From Acidobacteriaceae bacterium (GTDB lineage Bacteria; Acidobacteriota; Terriglobia; Terriglobales; Acidobacteriaceae): a stretch of DNA of 53,001 nt. The notes under the pieces are model-generated. The model searched no databases, was not told the origin of the DNA, and saw nothing but the letters and a program-made list of their open reading frames with translations. Positions 42,144 through 49,231 of this stretch are shown in pieces; the first letter of the stretch is position 1; every line of letters begins with the position of its first letter. Where the stretch lies: NCBI GenBank assembly GCA_030041305.1, contig JASHOC010000349.1, positions 1 to 53,001 of the forward strand, written 5' to 3'. Both the position numbers and the translations under genes were made by a program.

Positions 42144-42178
42144 CCAACTTGGCCAAAATAGCCAAGTTGAGGTAGACT
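42144..42178 (+). promoter_or_regulatory. Operator-promoter of the toxin-antitoxin pair
   Basis: A perfect inverted repeat CAACTTGGC-N7-GCCAAGTTG spans 42145-42169. It covers a -35 TTGGCC (42149-42154), 18 nt from -10 TAGACT (42173-42178). The box ends 6 nt before ATG 42185 with no Shine-Dalgarno. This is the expected layout for autorepression by an antitoxin dimer and a leaderless mRNA. Confidence 0.7.
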
Positions 42179-42184
42179 CGATTC

Positions 42185-42475
42185 ATGAGAGCCGTGAACA
42201 TTGGCGCATTGAAGAATCAGCTCAGCACCCAGCTACGCTACGTCCGCTCCGGCGAAGAGGTGGTGGTGCTGGACCGCAAAAGACCCATAGCGAAGATTGT
42301 GCCAATCGACCTGCCTGCCGATCTCGACCCTGGAGAGGCGTATTTGGTCGCTACTGGCCAGATGACGCTGGAAAAAGAAGAGATGGACTGGGACGCCTTC
42401 TGGAAATTGCCCCGACCCAACGTCCCGCACGATGTGGCTGTGCAGGCGGCGATCGACAGCAAGGGCGATCGATAG
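42185..42475 (+). CDS. Phd/YefM-type antitoxin
   Basis: 96 residues. The N-terminal DNA-binding part MRAVNIGALKNQLSTQLRYV...GEEVVVLDRKRPIAKIVP is typical of the prevent-host-death family. The C-terminus (EEMDWDAFWKLPRP) would bind the toxin. Its stop TAG is followed immediately by the toxin ATG. Autoregulation through the 42145-42169 palindrome is inferred. Confidence 0.88.
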   Translation: MRAVNIGALKNQLSTQLRYVRSGEEVVVLDRKRPIAKIVPIDLPADLDPGEAYLVATGQMTLEKEEMDWDAFWKLPRPNVPHDVAVQAAIDSKGDR

Positions 42476-42904
42476 ATGGAGTACGCGTTTTGGGACTCGA
42501 GCGCGCTGGTTCCGCTTTGCGTCGAACAACAATCGACTCCGATTGTTCGAGCTCTGAGCGCTAAGTACAAGATGATGGTCTGGTGGACCGCGCCGGTGGA
42601 GCTGCGAAGCGCATTTGCGCGGCTGATGCGCATGGGGCTCATGACGCCAAGAGGAAGCGTCGAGGCGCAAGTGTCTTTGGAGCGGCTGCGGAGCGGCTGG
42701 CGCGAAGTTGCGCCGCATCCAGTCCTGCGCGAGCAGGCGGAATGGTTGGTGGATCGCTTTCCGCTGAAGGCTGCCGACGCCCTGCACCTCGCCGCCGCGC
42801 TGGCCTGGCGTTTTGGCAGGCCGCAAGGCCGCGCCTTCATCTCCGGCGACACGCAATTGCTGGATGCGGCGCGGGAATTGGGATTCCAGGCCATCCAGGC
42901 GTGA
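42476..42904 (+). CDS. PIN-domain toxin (VapC type)
   Basis: 142 residues. PIN-domain acidic residues are in place: Asp7 (FWDSSALVPL), Glu42 (APVELRSAF), Asp101 (ADALHLAAAL) and Asp125 (FISGDTQLL). VapC toxins are Mg-dependent ribonucleases that cut tRNA or rRNA. Zero spacing to the antitoxin implies coupled translation. Confidence 0.9.
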   Translation: MEYAFWDSSALVPLCVEQQSTPIVRALSAKYKMMVWWTAPVELRSAFARLMRMGLMTPRGSVEAQVSLERLRSGWREVAPHPVLREQAEWLVDRFPLKAADALHLAAALAWRFGRPQGRAFISGDTQLLDAARELGFQAIQA

Positions 42905-42953
42905 TCGCCCGCCGGCTTTCAGCGGACCGGGGACGGCAGGCTTTGGGAGCGCG

Positions 42954-43463
42954 CTACTCGGCGGTTGGGTCTTCCGCAGCCGGCTCGGTCGCGGGCTCGG
43001 CGGCTTCGGCGCTCTGGGCAGCTTCGGTCCCGACCTTCACCTTGACGCGCGCGGTCACGTTGCGGTGCAGGCGGATGGGCACCGTAAACTCGCCGAGGCT
43101 CTTGAGTGGCTCGTTCAAAAGGATCTTGCGGCGATCCACTTCAAACCCCTGCGCGGCCAGTCCGGCGGCGATATCGGCCGATGTGACGGAGCCAAAGAGG
43201 TGGCCCTGCTCGCCGGCCTTGCGGATAAAGCTGAGCTCGACGGGCTCGAGCTTGACGACAAGCTGCTCGGCCTGCGCCTTTTCCGTGGCGGAGCGGCGAG
43301 CCGCAGAGGCCTTCATTTGCTCGATGACCGCTTTGTTGGATTCGGTGGCCTGCATGGCCAATTTGCGGGGCAACAGGTAATTGCGGCCGTAACCGTCAGC
43401 CACCTTAACCACGTCGCCGCGGTTGCCGAGGTTCACGACGTCTTGCTTCAGAATGACTTCCAT
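42954..43463 (-). CDS. rplI: Large ribosomal subunit protein bL9
   Basis: 169 residues from ATG 43463 with GGAG 7 nt upstream. MEVILKQDVVNLGNRGDVVKVADGYGRNYLLPRKLA is the L9 N-terminal signature; KLFGSVTSADI-type residues (HLFGSVTSADIAAGL) follow. The C-terminal ~20 residues are an Ala/Glu-rich extension. It ends the rpsF-rpsR-rplI operon. The 217 bp before it holds a short repeat (about 43540-43600) related to widely dispersed sequences. Confidence 0.97.
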   Translation of the reverse strand: MEVILKQDVVNLGNRGDVVKVADGYGRNYLLPRKLAMQATESNKAVIEQMKASAARRSATEKAQAEQLVVKLEPVELSFIRKAGEQGHLFGSVTSADIAAGLAAQGFEVDRRKILLNEPLKSLGEFTVPIRLHRNVTARVKVKVGTEAAQSAEAAEPATEPAAEDPTAE

Positions 43464-43680
43464 CGAAATTCTCCAAATCGATTCGTGCACAGCGAGCCTC
43501 AGGGGCTGTTTGAACAGTGGCGCCAAACGCACGCGGTGCAAAGCAGCCGCAGAATCTTCCGCTTCCCCTTCACTTCGTTCAGGGTCAGCGCCGGGATGAC
43601 AAACGCCAAGGCCTGTCATCTTCACCCAATGCGGCTGCGGCCGTGCAACGTTTCGGCAACTCACTCCTGCGGCACGCGTG

Positions 43681-44019
43681 TTAGTGATGCGTGGCGAAAG
43701 GCAGCAGCGCGATATTGCGCGCCTGCTTGATGGCGCGAGTCAGGCGGCGCTGATGCGTGGTGCAGACGCCCGTAAGGCGCCGCGGCACGATCTTGCCGCG
43801 CTCGGCTACAAACTGTTGCAGCAGCCGTACGTCGCGGTAGGGAATGGCGTCGATTTTGTCGGTGCAGAATTTGCAGACCTTCTTGCGCCGAAAGAATTTT
43901 CCGCGGCCGCCGGGACCGCCGGCAGGGCGCGGGCCGCGCGGAGTGGGACCTTGCCCGGAGGCGGGCGATGAAGGTGAATCCGCCGTGGCGGAGTTTCTGG
44001 CTTGAGTTTCTTCAGGCAT
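43681..44019 (-). CDS. rpsR: Small ribosomal subunit protein bS18
   Basis: 112 residues. The core [38 protein letters not shown] and [22 protein letters not shown] is complete and is of the cysteine-containing (CxxC...C..H) zinc-type. The N-terminal 40 residues are a Pro/Gly-rich extension. It follows rpsF, as in most bacteria. Confidence 0.97.
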   Translation of the reverse strand: MPEETQARNSATADSPSSPASGQGPTPRGPRPAGGPGGRGKFFRRKKVCKFCTDKIDAIPYRDVRLLQQFVAERGKIVPRRLTGVCTTHQRRLTRAIKQARNIALLPFATHH

Positions 44020-44125
44020 CGTGTTTCCTCAATATTCCTTGGGTGTCCGCGTGCGCATTGGAGCGCCGAGGACAATTCTTCGAAGCTGGCGATCGCAGAT
44101 CGCCTGCAGCGAAACGAGTGATGGC

Positions 44126-44536
44126 CTAAGCGCTGGCCTGAGCGGTCTCGGTTGCTGCAGACGATGCAGCTTCAGTGGATGCGGCGGCCGGCGGCGCGCT
44201 TCTGCGCGTGCCCCGCGCCGCCTTCACTTTGGCCAATCGCTTCTCTTCCTGGTCCATACGCACGGTGATGAACTTAATCACCGGCTCGCTGACGCGCAGC
44301 CGGCGCTCCAGCTCAAGCACCACGGGACCGCCAGCTTCGATGGTGAGCAGGACGTAGGCGCCATCGGCGAACCTGCGCACCACATAAGCAAGCTTGCGCC
44401 GGCCCATTTTCTCCACCGACTTGACGACGCCGCCACCGTTGGCGACCGTCGCGGCAAAGCCGGCAATCAACTTGTCGGCATCCTCTTCGGCCATATCGGG
44501 CCGAATGATAAACATGACTTCATACAAACGGGACAT
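44126..44536 (-). CDS. rpsF: Small ribosomal subunit protein bS6
   Basis: 136 residues. MSRLYEVMFIIRPDM, KMGRRKLAYVVRRFADGAYVLL and EPVIKFITVRMD are S6 motifs. A Lys/Arg segment and Ala/Ser-rich tail extend the C-terminus by ~35 residues. ATG 44536 has AAGGA 6 nt upstream. First gene of the rpsF-rpsR-rplI group; heptamer repeats at 44577-44604 separate it from pth. Confidence 0.97.
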   Translation of the reverse strand: MSRLYEVMFIIRPDMAEEDADKLIAGFAATVANGGGVVKSVEKMGRRKLAYVVRRFADGAYVLLTIEAGGPVVLELERRLRVSEPVIKFITVRMDQEEKRLAKVKAARGTRRSAPPAAASTEAASSAATETAQASA

Positions 44537-44576
44537 CCGTATTCCTTTTCTGCCGGAGCGCCTCGCTTCGGCTTGC

Positions 44577-44604
44577 AGCTATCAGCTTTCAGCTCTCAGT
44601 TCGC
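44577..44604. repeat. Heptamer tract AGCTNTC, four units
   Basis: AGCTATC, AGCTTTC, AGCTCTC, AGTTCGC between pth stop and rpsF start. It adjoins a GGGATCA-type tract (44624-44660) that forms the end of pth. Confidence 0.75.
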
Positions 44605-44617
44605 AGGGCCACAGTTC

Positions 44618-45430
44618 CTAAGTCACTTGTCCCTGATCCTTCGATCCCTGATCCTTGTCGTCCTTCCGGTTAAACTCGTTCATCGCGGCGGCCGGGCCAG
44701 CCTCCAGGATGCGCCGGACGGCCGTGGCCACGCGGTCCAGCACCTCGTCCAACACCGCCAGGTCCTTTTTGCGCATGGGCGAGAGCAAGTAATCCTTGCC
44801 CGGACGCCTGCCGTCGGCTGCAACCGCTTCCGGGGGCAATACCGGACCCACGCCAATGCGCAACCGCAACCACTCCTGCGTTCCCAGGGCCCCGGTTACG
44901 CTGCGGGCTCCGTTGTGCCCGGCCGGCGAACCGCGTTCCCTGATCTTGAAGGTTCCCAATGCCAAATCCAGCTCGTCGTAGATCACCAGCAGGTCCCGCG
45001 CCGGGTCGGCTTCAAACTCCTCGACCAGAGCGGCCACGGCAGCTCCGCTCAGGTTCATAAACGTTTCCGGCTTGGCCAGAATCACCCTGCGCCCTGCGAT
45101 GCGGCAGGTTGCGGTAGCGGCTCTTCCGCGCCGGTTCCACGCCCCAGCAAGCGAAAAGCGCGCTTGCCGGGGACCCCGGCCTTGGACCGCGACGCCCTCC
45201 TGCTGGGCAATGCGGTCAATGGCCATGAATCCCGCATTATGCGGGGTCCACAGATACTCGAGGCCAGGGTTGCCAAGGCCCACAATCAGGAATGGGCCCT
45301 TCCCGCTACTTCCCGGCTCCCCGGCGATCGACCCTGGCGCCGGTCTTTCCGCGCCGGGTCGATCCGATTCAGGAGCCCGGGTGAATAATCCTCTCCAGCC
45401 GGAGCCACGGGACTCGCTTCCTTTGGCCAA
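44618..45430 (-). CDS. pth: Peptidyl-tRNA hydrolase with repeat-derived insertions
   Basis: 270 residues from TTG 45430, much longer than the ~190 usual. Core motifs are intact: GLGNPGLEYLWTPHNAGFMAID (Asn and catalytic His), KPETFMNLSG, IYDELDLALGTFKIRERGS and GHNGARSV. Three parts are extra. The N-terminal ~48 residues include a DNA palindrome (45326-45364), so the true start may be a GTG or CTG next to IVGLGNPG. A ~15-residue insert (GRGPRQARFSLAGAW) is encoded by palindrome family A (45142-45172). The C-terminal DQGSKDQGQ comes from a GGGATCA-type tract. The enzyme recycles peptidyl-tRNA. The gene begins 3 nt after the rplY stop. Confidence 0.93.
   Translation of the reverse strand: MAKGSESRGSGWRGLFTRAPESDRPGAERPAPGSIAGEPGSSGKGPFLIVGLGNPGLEYLWTPHNAGFMAIDRIAQQEGVAVQGRGPRQARFSLAGAWNRRGRAATATCRIAGRRVILAKPETFMNLSGAAVAALVEEFEADPARDLLVIYDELDLALGTFKIRERGSPAGHNGARSVTGALGTQEWLRLRIGVGPVLPPEAVAADGRRPGKDYLLSPMRKKDLAVLDEVLDRVATAVRRILEAGPAAAMNEFNRKDDKDQGSKDQGQVT
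45142..45172. repeat. Palindrome family A, copy 4, inside pth
   Basis: CCCCAGCAAGCG pairs with CGCTTGCCGGGG (one mismatch), with outer GGGGTCC-type flank as in copy 1. It is read in frame as part of pth. Confidence 0.75.
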
Positions 45431-45433
45431 GGC

Positions 45434-46141
45434 TTACTTCTTCGCCCCGGCCTCGGGCTTTTTGGCTGCCGCCTCGGCCTCCGGCTTGCCCTTCTTGGCG
45501 ACCTCCGGCTCGGCCGGCGCCGCGGCTTCGGTGGTTGCCGCCGCAGCCGCCGCTTCGGCCTCGGCCGCTGGCGGCGCTTCTTCGCGAATGGCGATCACGT
45601 GGGCCACTGTGGCGTCCTCGGCGCTCAAATACTTGATCTTTTCGGAGTGCGGCAGACCGTTGACGCGCAACACCTGGTGCATTTCCAGTCCGCTTACGTC
45701 CACGTCGATATGGCTGGGAATGTCGGCCGGCAGGCATTCGATTTCGACCTCGCGCAGAACCTGGTCCAGGATGCCGCCTTCGGTCTTGACGCCCACCGGA
45801 ACGCCCAACAGTTTGACGCGCACGCGAACGCGCAAAGGCTTATCGAGAGCGATGCGCTTGAGATCAATGTGGAAGAGCTGATCCTTGATGGGCTCGCGCT
45901 GCCAATCGACGATCATGGCTTTGGCCGGGGGCACGCCCGCGACCTCGACGTCGAAGATGGTGTTGTGCCCGGTTTCGGAAAAAAGGATCCGGGAAATCTG
46001 CTTGGGATCCACCTCGACGGCCAAGGGATCGTGGCCGGCGCCGTACAAAACGGCGGGAATCCTGCCGGCGCGGCGCACGCGGCGCGCCGCATTCTTGTTG
46101 AACTTGCCCTTCCGGGGCGTGGCTGCGACAGTTTCTGGCAT
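45434..46141 (-). CDS. rplY: Large ribosomal subunit protein bL25 (Ctc/TL5 type)
   Basis: 235 residues. N-terminal 5S-rRNA-binding domain (RRAGRIPAVLYGAGHDPLAVEVD, FHIDLKRI) followed by the Ctc-type beta domain (VPVGVKTEGGILDQVLREVEIECLPADIP, IDVDVSGLEMH) and a long Ala/Glu/Lys tail. Upstream of prs in most bacteria, here downstream of it. No strong Shine-Dalgarno at ATG 46141. Confidence 0.96.
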   Translation of the reverse strand: MPETVAATPRKGKFNKNAARRVRRAGRIPAVLYGAGHDPLAVEVDPKQISRILFSETGHNTIFDVEVAGVPPAKAMIVDWQREPIKDQLFHIDLKRIALDKPLRVRVRVKLLGVPVGVKTEGGILDQVLREVEIECLPADIPSHIDVDVSGLEMHQVLRVNGLPHSEKIKYLSAEDATVAHVIAIREEAPPAAEAEAAAAAATTEAAAPAEPEVAKKGKPEAEAAAKKPEAGAKK

Positions 46142-46168
46142 TTGGCGTTTTCTCGTTTCTTGGAAGGC

Positions 46169-46203
46169 AGCTTTTAGCTTCTAGCTCCTAGCCTCTAGCT
46201 GTC
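46169..46203. repeat. Heptamer tract AGCTYCT, five units
   Basis: AGCTTTT, AGCTTCT, AGCTCCT, AGCCTCT, AGCTGTC, 27 bp upstream of the rplY start. Confidence 0.75.
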
Positions 46204-46298
46204 GGGTTGTTGTTGTGCTCGAGGTTGCCTCAACAGACCGCATCGAGCTTTCGTTTTAGCCTTCATTTCAGGGCCAGGGCCAATCGTGCGAATTCACC

Positions 46299-46333
46299 AG
46301 CTAGCAGCTGGAAGCTAATAGCTAAAAGCTGTT
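46299..46333. repeat. Heptamer tract AGCTNNN, five units, abutting the prs stop
   Basis: AGCTAGC, AGCTGGA, AGCTAAT, AGCTAAA, AGCTGTT; the last unit ends at the base next to the prs stop codon. Confidence 0.7.
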
Positions 46334-47440
46334 TCACGAAAACAGCGTGCTCACGCTGGTTTCCATGTGAATGCTCTCGATGGCCGCGCCTAGCAGGCCG
46401 GAGATCGTGAGCACCTTAATCTTGGGTAACTTCTGCGCCGCTTCGCGCAAGGGAATGGTGTCGGTAACCACCACTTGCTCTAAGCGCGAGTTGGCGATGC
46501 GGTCAATGGCCGGGCCGGAAAGCACGGCGTGGCTGGCGCAGGCGTGGACGGACCGGGCCCCTGCGGCGTACAGCGCGTCCACGGTCTTTACCAGGGTGCC
46601 GGCAGTATCGATGATGTCGTCGATGATGAGGCAGGTTTTTCCGTGGACGTCGCCGACCACGTGCATCACCTCCGCCACATTGAGGTCGGTGCGGCGTTTG
46701 TCGACGATGGCCAAGGGAGCGCCCATTTTCTGCGCAAAGAAGCGCGCCCGCTCCACGCCGCCGGCGTCGGGCGAAACGACGATGAGGTTAGGCAGGTTCA
46801 GCTCGCGGAAATGACTGACCAGCACCGGGCTGGCGAAGAGGTGATCCACGGGAATGTTGAAGAAGCCTTGAATCTGGGCGGCGTGCAGATCGACGAACAA
46901 GGCGCGATTGGCGCCCGCGGTGGTGAGCAGGTCGGCGATGAGCTTGGCGCTGATGGCCACGCGCGGGCGGTCCTTGCGATCCTGGCGCGCGTAACCGTAA
47001 TAGGGCACCACCACTGTAATGCGGGCCGCCGAAGCGCGCTTGAGGGCATCGATCATCACCAATAACTCGACGAGGTGCTGGTCCACCGGATAGCAAGTGG
47101 GTTGGACCACGAAAACGTCCACGCCGCGCACGTTTTCGAGCAGTTGGAAGTAAACCTCGCCGTCAGCAAAGCGCTGCAGTTTGGCCTCGCCCACGGGAAC
47201 TCCAATGTGCGTCCCGATCTTGCGCGCCAGTTCCGGATTGGCGGTGCCGGAGAAGAGCTTGAAACGCTTGTCTTCGCTTAAATTGCGGGTGCGTTTGCGC
47301 TCAGCGGCCGGCTTGGGCTCCTTGACCTTAGCGTCCTGGGCAGCTGCGGCGGCCGGCTCCCTGGAGGGCGTTTCGCGCGGCGCCGGAGGCTGATTAGCCT
47401 TCGGCTTGTCTTCATCCTTCACCAGAGTTTCAAGTTCCAT
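46334..47440 (-). CDS. prs: Ribose-phosphate pyrophosphokinase
   Basis: 368 residues from ATG 47440 (GGAGG in good position). A ~50-residue Pro/Ala/Lys-rich extension precedes the enzyme core KRFKLFSGTANPELARKIGTHIGVP. ATP loop RFADGEVY, YYGYARQDRKDRPR, metal and ribose-phosphate motif DLHAAQIQGFF, and PRPP loop CLIIDDIIDTAGTL are all intact. It makes PRPP for nucleotides, His and Trp. The N-terminal extension is not needed for the known fold and may be disordered. Confidence 0.95.
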   Translation of the reverse strand: MELETLVKDEDKPKANQPPAPRETPSREPAAAAAQDAKVKEPKPAAERKRTRNLSEDKRFKLFSGTANPELARKIGTHIGVPVGEAKLQRFADGEVYFQLLENVRGVDVFVVQPTCYPVDQHLVELLVMIDALKRASAARITVVVPYYGYARQDRKDRPRVAISAKLIADLLTTAGANRALFVDLHAAQIQGFFNIPVDHLFASPVLVSHFRELNLPNLIVVSPDAGGVERARFFAQKMGAPLAIVDKRRTDLNVAEVMHVVGDVHGKTCLIIDDIIDTAGTLVKTVDALYAAGARSVHACASHAVLSGPAIDRIANSRLEQVVVTDTIPLREAAQKLPKIKVLTISGLLGAAIESIHMETSVSTLFS

Positions 47441-47517
47441 CTCAAGAGCCCTCCAAGCTGGTTAGCTTTGGTCGTTCCCGGATTTTGCTCATTCCCCGAC
47501 TTCAGTTCACGGAAATT

Positions 47518-47591
47518 TGGCTGGGCGACCAGGATTCGAACCTGGACTGAGTGCTCCAAAGGCACTTGACCTACCATTAGTCGATCGCCCA
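47518..47591 (-). tRNA. tRNA-Gln (anticodon TTG)
   Basis: Minus-strand cloverleaf: acceptor TGGGCGA/TCGCCCA (7 perfect pairs), anticodon stem AGTGC/GCACT with loop CTTTGGA (anticodon TTG), T-arm CCAGG-TTCGAAT-CCTGG, and discriminator G with encoded CCA (47518-47520). The T1-A72 pair is typical of tRNA-Gln. Located between ispE and prs. Confidence 0.95.
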
Positions 47592-47595
47592 AAAA

Positions 47596-47682
47596 CTGCT
47601 ATCAGCTAACAGCAAAAACAAGCTATCAGCCATCAGCTATCAGCTATCAGCTATCAGCTTTCATCTCTCGGCTTCTAGCCGC
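47596..47682. repeat. Heptamer tract AGCTATC, about twelve units
   Basis: The longest AGCTATC array in the window: three exact tandem AGCTATC units in the middle and degenerate ones on both sides (AGCTAAC, AGCCATC, AGCTTTC, AGCCGCT). It fills the gap from the tRNA-Gln 5' end almost to ispE. A further AGCTAAA-like piece (47706-47712) contains the ispE stop codon. Confidence 0.85.
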
Positions 47683-47708
47683 TGGAAAATGACGCTGAAA
47701 GCCAACAG

Positions 47709-48815
47709 CTAAACGCTTTCTTTCACAATCATCCGATCCCAGTACTCGCTCCGCGGCAGGGTTCTGGTCAATTGCACCCCCACGCCGCGAAACTGCATCC
47801 TGATCCGGCCTTGCGCTGCTTCCGCATCTCCCCGGGTGCGGTACAACCCGTAGAGCGCCGAGCCGGACCCGGACAGTGAAGCATAGACGGCTGCCTCCGG
47901 CGCGCCATCGGCCGCAAGAACCCGCTTGATCTCGGCAAGGGAGGGATGCTGGGGAAACACGACCCGCTCGAAGTCGTTTTGGATCCAGCTCGTGATCCCG
48001 GTGCGGACAAGCGCGGACGGACGCGGTCCGGCCCGGTCCTCGCGGCAGTGTTGATTCCTTTTGGCGAGGACACCGGAGAAGCCAGCTTCCTGGCCGCCGC
48101 CCCCGGTAGATGCCCCGAAGGCCTCGGCATAGGCTCGGCTCAACTTGTTCAGTTTAGCCGCACTGGCTGCGGGGGTCAAATCTTCGGCGGCGCACAGCTC
48201 GTCCCAGTCGCGGAAGGCCTGTGGGGTGGAGACGCCGGTCTCGGGAATGGCCAACACGCACCAGATGGGCTCAATATCCGGCAGGGGCGAGACCCGTTGA
48301 CCGTGATCGAGGCCCAGCACCGTTCCGCCGACGAGAAATAGGGGCACGTCGGAGCCGACCTGGGCGGCGATCCCGAGCCGGCGGGCGGACCAGTTTTCCG
48401 GCGCCGGATTTGCTCCTTGTTCCTGGTCACTGATCCCTGATCCCCGACCTCTGATTCCTAGCTCAGCTTCCAGCCCCACCAGCGCCGCGACTGCATTGGC
48501 CGAGCCGGCGCCCAGCCCGCCCTGGACAGGCAACCGCTTTTCGATGCGGATTTCGACCTCGGCCGTCACACCCATCTCTTTCAAAGCCAAGGAAATCATC
48601 TTCCAGGCGGTGTTGCGGCTGTCGGTGGGCACACGCGCATCGCCAGCAACCAGGAACAATGCGGTCGCGGGAGCCCGGCGGGCGGTCACCGTCACCAGGT
48701 CGTGGATCTCCAGGGTCTGATAGACCGTGACCAGGGAGTGAAATCCGTCGGGGCATGGAGCTCCTATATAGAGGCCAAGGTTGACCTTGGCGTGCGAGCG
48801 GACGCAGGCGGGCAT
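47709..48815 (-). CDS. ispE: 4-diphosphocytidyl-2-C-methyl-D-erythritol kinase with insertions
   Basis: 368 residues from ATG 48815; ATG 48821 is only 2 nt from a TACAAT box, while 48815 is 8 nt from it. GHMP-kinase motifs: RSHAKVNLGLYIGAPCPDGFH, PVQGGLGAGSANAVAALVGL (ATP loop), GSDVPLFLVGGTVLG and SLSGSGSALYGL. It phosphorylates CDP-ME in the MEP isoprenoid pathway. An ~18-residue insert (GRGSGISDQEQGANPA) follows helix 1 and is encoded by a GGGATCA-type heptamer tract (48417-48466). A second insert (about residues 240-270) contains GGGGQEAGFSGVLAK. Confidence 0.93.
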   Translation of the reverse strand: MPACVRSHAKVNLGLYIGAPCPDGFHSLVTVYQTLEIHDLVTVTARRAPATALFLVAGDARVPTDSRNTAWKMISLALKEMGVTAEVEIRIEKRLPVQGGLGAGSANAVAALVGLEAELGIRGRGSGISDQEQGANPAPENWSARRLGIAAQVGSDVPLFLVGGTVLGLDHGQRVSPLPDIEPIWCVLAIPETGVSTPQAFRDWDELCAAEDLTPAASAAKLNKLSRAYAEAFGASTGGGGQEAGFSGVLAKRNQHCREDRAGPRPSALVRTGITSWIQNDFERVVFPQHPSLAEIKRVLAADGAPEAAVYASLSGSGSALYGLYRTRGDAEAAQGRIRMQFRGVGVQLTRTLPRSEYWDRMIVKESV

Positions 48816-48823
48816 ACGCATCG

Positions 48824-48829
48824 ATTGTA
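48824..48829 (-). promoter_or_regulatory. -10 box TACAAT before ispE
   Basis: Minus-strand TACAAT, 8 nt before ATG 48815 and 2 nt before ATG 48821; no Shine-Dalgarno for either. Confidence 0.45.
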
Positions 48830-48909
48830 CGGGGGTAAAAAGCCCGCGAGGAGGGGAACCAAAGGGAGTACACTCTGCGTATCATTCTTGGAAGTTGACG
48901 GGAGTTTGT

Positions 48910-49104
48910 ATGCACTTTCTGATCTTTGGAATAGGGCTCTATTTCCTCCCGGCGATCATCGCGGGTGTCCGGCACACGCACAACTCTACCGGCATTCTGC
49001 TCTTGAACCTCTTTCTCGGCTGGACTGTGATCGGCTGGGTCGTGGCCCTCCTGATGTCGATTTTTTCTGTTCCTTATTACGTCTACTATCACCGTGGATG
49101 GTGA
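48910..49104 (+). CDS. Superinfection-immunity-family small membrane protein
   Basis: 64 residues with two hydrophobic helices: MHFLIFGIGLYFLPAIIAGVR and LLLNLFLGWTVIGWVVALLMS, joined by HTHNSTG. The arrangement matches the Imm/superinfection immunity family, named after a T4 protein that blocks entry of later phage DNA. Chromosomal homologues are common and need not be phage-derived. ATG 48910 has GGGAG 5 nt upstream. No phage genes surround it. Confidence 0.75.
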   Translation: MHFLIFGIGLYFLPAIIAGVRHTHNSTGILLLNLFLGWTVIGWVVALLMSIFSVPYYVYYHRGW

Positions 49105-49218
49105 GCCGCGAGGACGGCGGCGATAGGTTGGAGCATTCCGGAACGCTTCTAAGCGGGTTCGCACCGGAGTGTGCGCCGAGCGGGAGCTCGGGCAACGCCG
49201 GCGGCAACCGCGCCCTGA

Positions 49219-49224
49219 TAGCAT
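49219..49224 (+). promoter_or_regulatory. -10 box TAGCAT, leaderless start of S9 peptidase gene
   Basis: TAGCAT ends 7 nt before ATG 49232; no Shine-Dalgarno. Confidence 0.45.
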
Positions 49225-49231
49225 CGTCGCT

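Noticed and set aside
44021..45388. 455-codon plus-strand ORF opposite rpsF and pth
   Set aside because: Antisense to three well-supported genes; no domain.
47596..47682. CRISPR-like or tRNA-array repeat
   Set aside because: Plain 7 bp tandem tract; no spacers and no second cloverleaf.
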